From Shewanella sp. MTB7 (lineage in GTDB: Bacteria > Pseudomonadota > Gammaproteobacteria > Enterobacterales > Shewanellaceae): 64,000 bases of DNA. Position numbers and translations under genes: made by a program. The DNA lies in assembly GCF_027571385.1 (NCBI RefSeq), contig NZ_CP085636.1:186001-250000 (forward strand), given 5' to 3'. Under the pieces are notes generated by a model that saw only the letters and a program-made list of their open reading frames with translations, did no database searches and was not told the DNA's origin. Every line of letters starts with the position of its first letter. Position 1 is the stretch's first letter. Below are positions 62,656 to 64,000 of this stretch, one piece after another.

Positions 62656-63159
62656 TTAACTCTCTTTATCCATACTGGCAGCGGTCTCGGAAACCGGAGC
62701 GCTAGTAATTTTAATGATTGGGTTCAAGGCTTCTCTTAAACTTGGAGGGATGAGATACCAGTTATTTGCCGAAGAGCGCAGTAGTCCCTGCTTTTGATAC
62801 CAGTACCAGGTTTGAGCCTGATTGTTATCGGCTATCAATATCATCACCTCAAGGGGCTTGTCGGCATTGGCATGTTCAAATAAGGCTTGTTGATCAGCAG
62901 CGGGTGACAGCTGTATCTCGCTCCATGCATTGGCCCAAACTTGGCAATTAAGCACGCTCTCATGGCATTGCCATTGGCTGCCTTTACTGAGCCAAAGATC
63001 ATTGACCTGTAGCTGTGCTAAGGGTGAAAATTCGTCGAAAAGTGGATGTGCATCCGAGGGCAATTTGGACGTCTTGTCATCGAGCAAAGTCAGTATGGCT
63101 ATCATCATCAATGTACTAAAGATGATGATGTTATTCCATTTTTTACGTGATAGCGCCAT
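62656..63159 (-). CDS. hypothetical membrane-anchored protein upstream of mutM
   Basis: No family recognised. 167 aa with one N-terminal transmembrane segment ([16 protein letters not shown]) after a basic start (MALSRKKW), so most of the chain should be periplasmic. The soluble part has two cysteines in [13 protein letters not shown], which may form a disulfide, and a Trp/Tyr-rich stretch [11 protein letters not shown]. It ends in a Ser/Ala-rich tail. The stop is 1 bp before mutM, which argues for a real, co-translated gene. No role in repair can be claimed. Confidence 0.75.
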   Translation of the reverse strand: MALSRKKWNNIIIFSTLMMIAILTLLDDKTSKLPSDAHPLFDEFSPLAQLQVNDLWLSKGSQWQCHESVLNCQVWANAWSEIQLSPAADQQALFEHANADKPLEVMILIADNNQAQTWYWYQKQGLLRSSANNWYLIPPSLREALNPIIKITSAPVSETAASMDKES

Positions 63160-63279
63160 AGTGGTTACTTCAGCCCGTCATCTAATGTTGGTTAGTTAAT
63201 CAGTGTATCGGTTAGTTACCCAGTCTTCAAATGAAGACTTAATGCATTCATTCTTTTTAGGTCTGGCGTATATTGGTGT

Positions 63280-63639
63280 TTAGAGGGCGGGCTTTGCCCT
63301 GCTAGGGCTACTCACTTGAGTACGGAACGCTTCGCTTACGGAATAGCCGATGGCTACAGGAACGCTTGGCTTACAGTAAAAGCAACACTGAGCATTTGCC
63401 ATTGCCGTCATCCTGGGCTTGTTCCGGGATCCATTATTTTGAATGTTCATCACATTAATAAATACAGTTTCTTTATGTATTGCATTGTCTTTTGCTGCTT
63501 GAGTAAATTGTGATTCTGTCACGCAGCTTTCACATTCAATATGATAGCTCTGGAGATCTTCTGGATGAGTACTGTTAGCAAATGCGGCTGTTGAAAATTG
63601 AGCTGCTGTTAATATAAATAATGTGGATAGTAACTTCAT
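63280..63639 (-). CDS. small exported hypothetical protein with repeat-derived tail
   Basis: No family recognised. A signal peptide (KLLSTLFILTAAQFSTAAFA) is followed by about 45 residues with CESC and many polar residues. From around residue 69 the coding runs into interspersed repeats: NGSRNKPRMTAMANAQ is the translation of the common extragenic element GTCATCCTGGGC...CCGGGATCC, and the rest covers a GGAACGCTTCGCTTAC-type repeat pair. So the original C-terminus seems to have been replaced by repeat insertion. 119 aa in its present form. Confidence 0.5.
   Translation of the reverse strand: MKLLSTLFILTAAQFSTAAFANSTHPEDLQSYHIECESCVTESQFTQAAKDNAIHKETVFINVMNIQNNGSRNKPRMTAMANAQCCFYCKPSVPVAIGYSVSEAFRTQVSSPSRAKPAL
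63290..63445. repeat. short interspersed repeats in the small exported ORF
   Basis: GGAACGCTTCGCTTAC at 63325 and GGAACGCTTGGCTTAC at 63360 are a direct repeat 35 bp apart, separated by GGAATAGCCGATGGCTACA. Next to it, GTCATCCTGGGCTTGTTCCGG at 63408-63428 (with GGATCC after it) is an extragenic palindrome of the same general kind as the one at 33365. Confidence 0.55.
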
Positions 63640-63825
63640 CTAAATTACTTTTTATAGATATACTTTTATTGTTTGCGAAGCTTCTCACGCCCCAATGAAC
63701 AAATATGAGTCATCATAAGTTGTAACAAAATCAACATAAAGGCAGCGAATCTTTATTTTTTTTGTTTGGTTTCATGATCAAAATTAGGATGATAATCCTC
63801 ATGGTTATTCTCAAATAAAGGGCCC

Positions 63826-64000
63826 GTAGCCAATTAGCTTAATTCGAAGAGATGAATACCCGGTGTAGGTACGGCTGTGGGCTTCGATTTTAGGGCGAAG
63901 TTTCACCCAGTGGAACTCTTTGAGCGGGAGGTAAGGTCGCTCTCGGACTCCTGTCCTTTACGACATTGAGACTTCCTGTCTGGCAGATATCGAACTGGCC
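63826..64000 (+). repeat. dispersed intergenic repeat, copy 2
   Basis: From GTAGCCAATTAGC it follows the order of the repeat at 31.8 kb (CGAAGAGATGAATAC, GTGTAGGTACGGCTGTGGGC, TTCGATTTTAGGG) and runs to the window edge. Between 63640 and 63826 there is only AT-rich DNA upstream of the small exported ORF. Confidence 0.6.

Overview
The window looks like chromosome of a marine Shewanella-type gammaproteobacterium. The evidence is the pairing of an Escherichia coli-like yge/ygf purine cluster with kdkA, an LPS-core glycosyltransferase block, coaD, a Wzi-family protein and mutM, plus many short interspersed repeats in AT-rich intergenic DNA. I infer the genus from gene content; the sequence alone does not prove it.

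Layout. 1-1.3 kb is the end of a P2-like prophage: a partial gene and a tyrosine integrase. 1.3-42.1 kb is one large anaerobic purine/urate catabolic island, mostly on the minus strand. Reading downward from the regulator it holds: ygeV (sigma-54 activator, plus strand), ygeW, ygeX, ygeY, hyuA and yqeA; a LysE transporter and a 0.9 kb junk region; yqeC-yqeB on the plus strand facing mocA; ygfK-ssnA; a tandem array of ssnA 3' ends; a three-domain Rid protein; xdhA-xdhC-xdhB; pyrBI; ygfM-xdhD; an NCS2 xanthine/urate-type permease, guanine deaminase, a second purine permease and a Tsx-like porin; and finally a 1,275-codon fusion of an AegA/YgfT-type oxidoreductase with an FdhF-type formate dehydrogenase, whose C-terminal part lies in another frame. 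42.3-42.8 kb is a PEBP-family secreted protein. 43.3-52.5 kb is a separate catabolic cluster: DcaP-like porin, class 3 lipase, TRAP transporter, iron alcohol dehydrogenase, methylmalonate-semialdehyde dehydrogenase and an IclR regulator. 52.5-59.7 kb is an LPS core locus. 59.8-63.6 kb holds coaD, a Wzi-family gene, mutM and two small unknowns. The window ends in dispersed repeat sequence.

How the genes work together (family knowledge plus inference). Porin and permeases bring in purines. GuaD and XdhABC make xanthine and urate. AegA-FdhF would pass formate electrons to the reductive urate route, in which YgfK, XdhD/YgfM, SsnA, HyuA and YgeY act. YgeX turns diaminopropionate into pyruvate through 2-aminoacrylate, which the triple Rid protein may detoxify. 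YgeW and YqeA would recover ATP through carbamoyl phosphate. MocA, YqeB and YqeC mature the molybdenum enzymes. Four strong sigma-54 promoters (before ygeW, ygfK, xdhA and ygfM) fit control by YgeV; three of them share a palindrome of the TGACC-N2-GGTCA type at a fixed distance.

Most interesting: the AegA-FdhF fusion and its frame break, the covalent Rid trimer, the ssnA 3'-end cassette array, the duplicated terminator-plus-sigma-54 block, and the paired operators of the TRAP/lipase cluster. No tRNA, rRNA or CRISPR array was seen.
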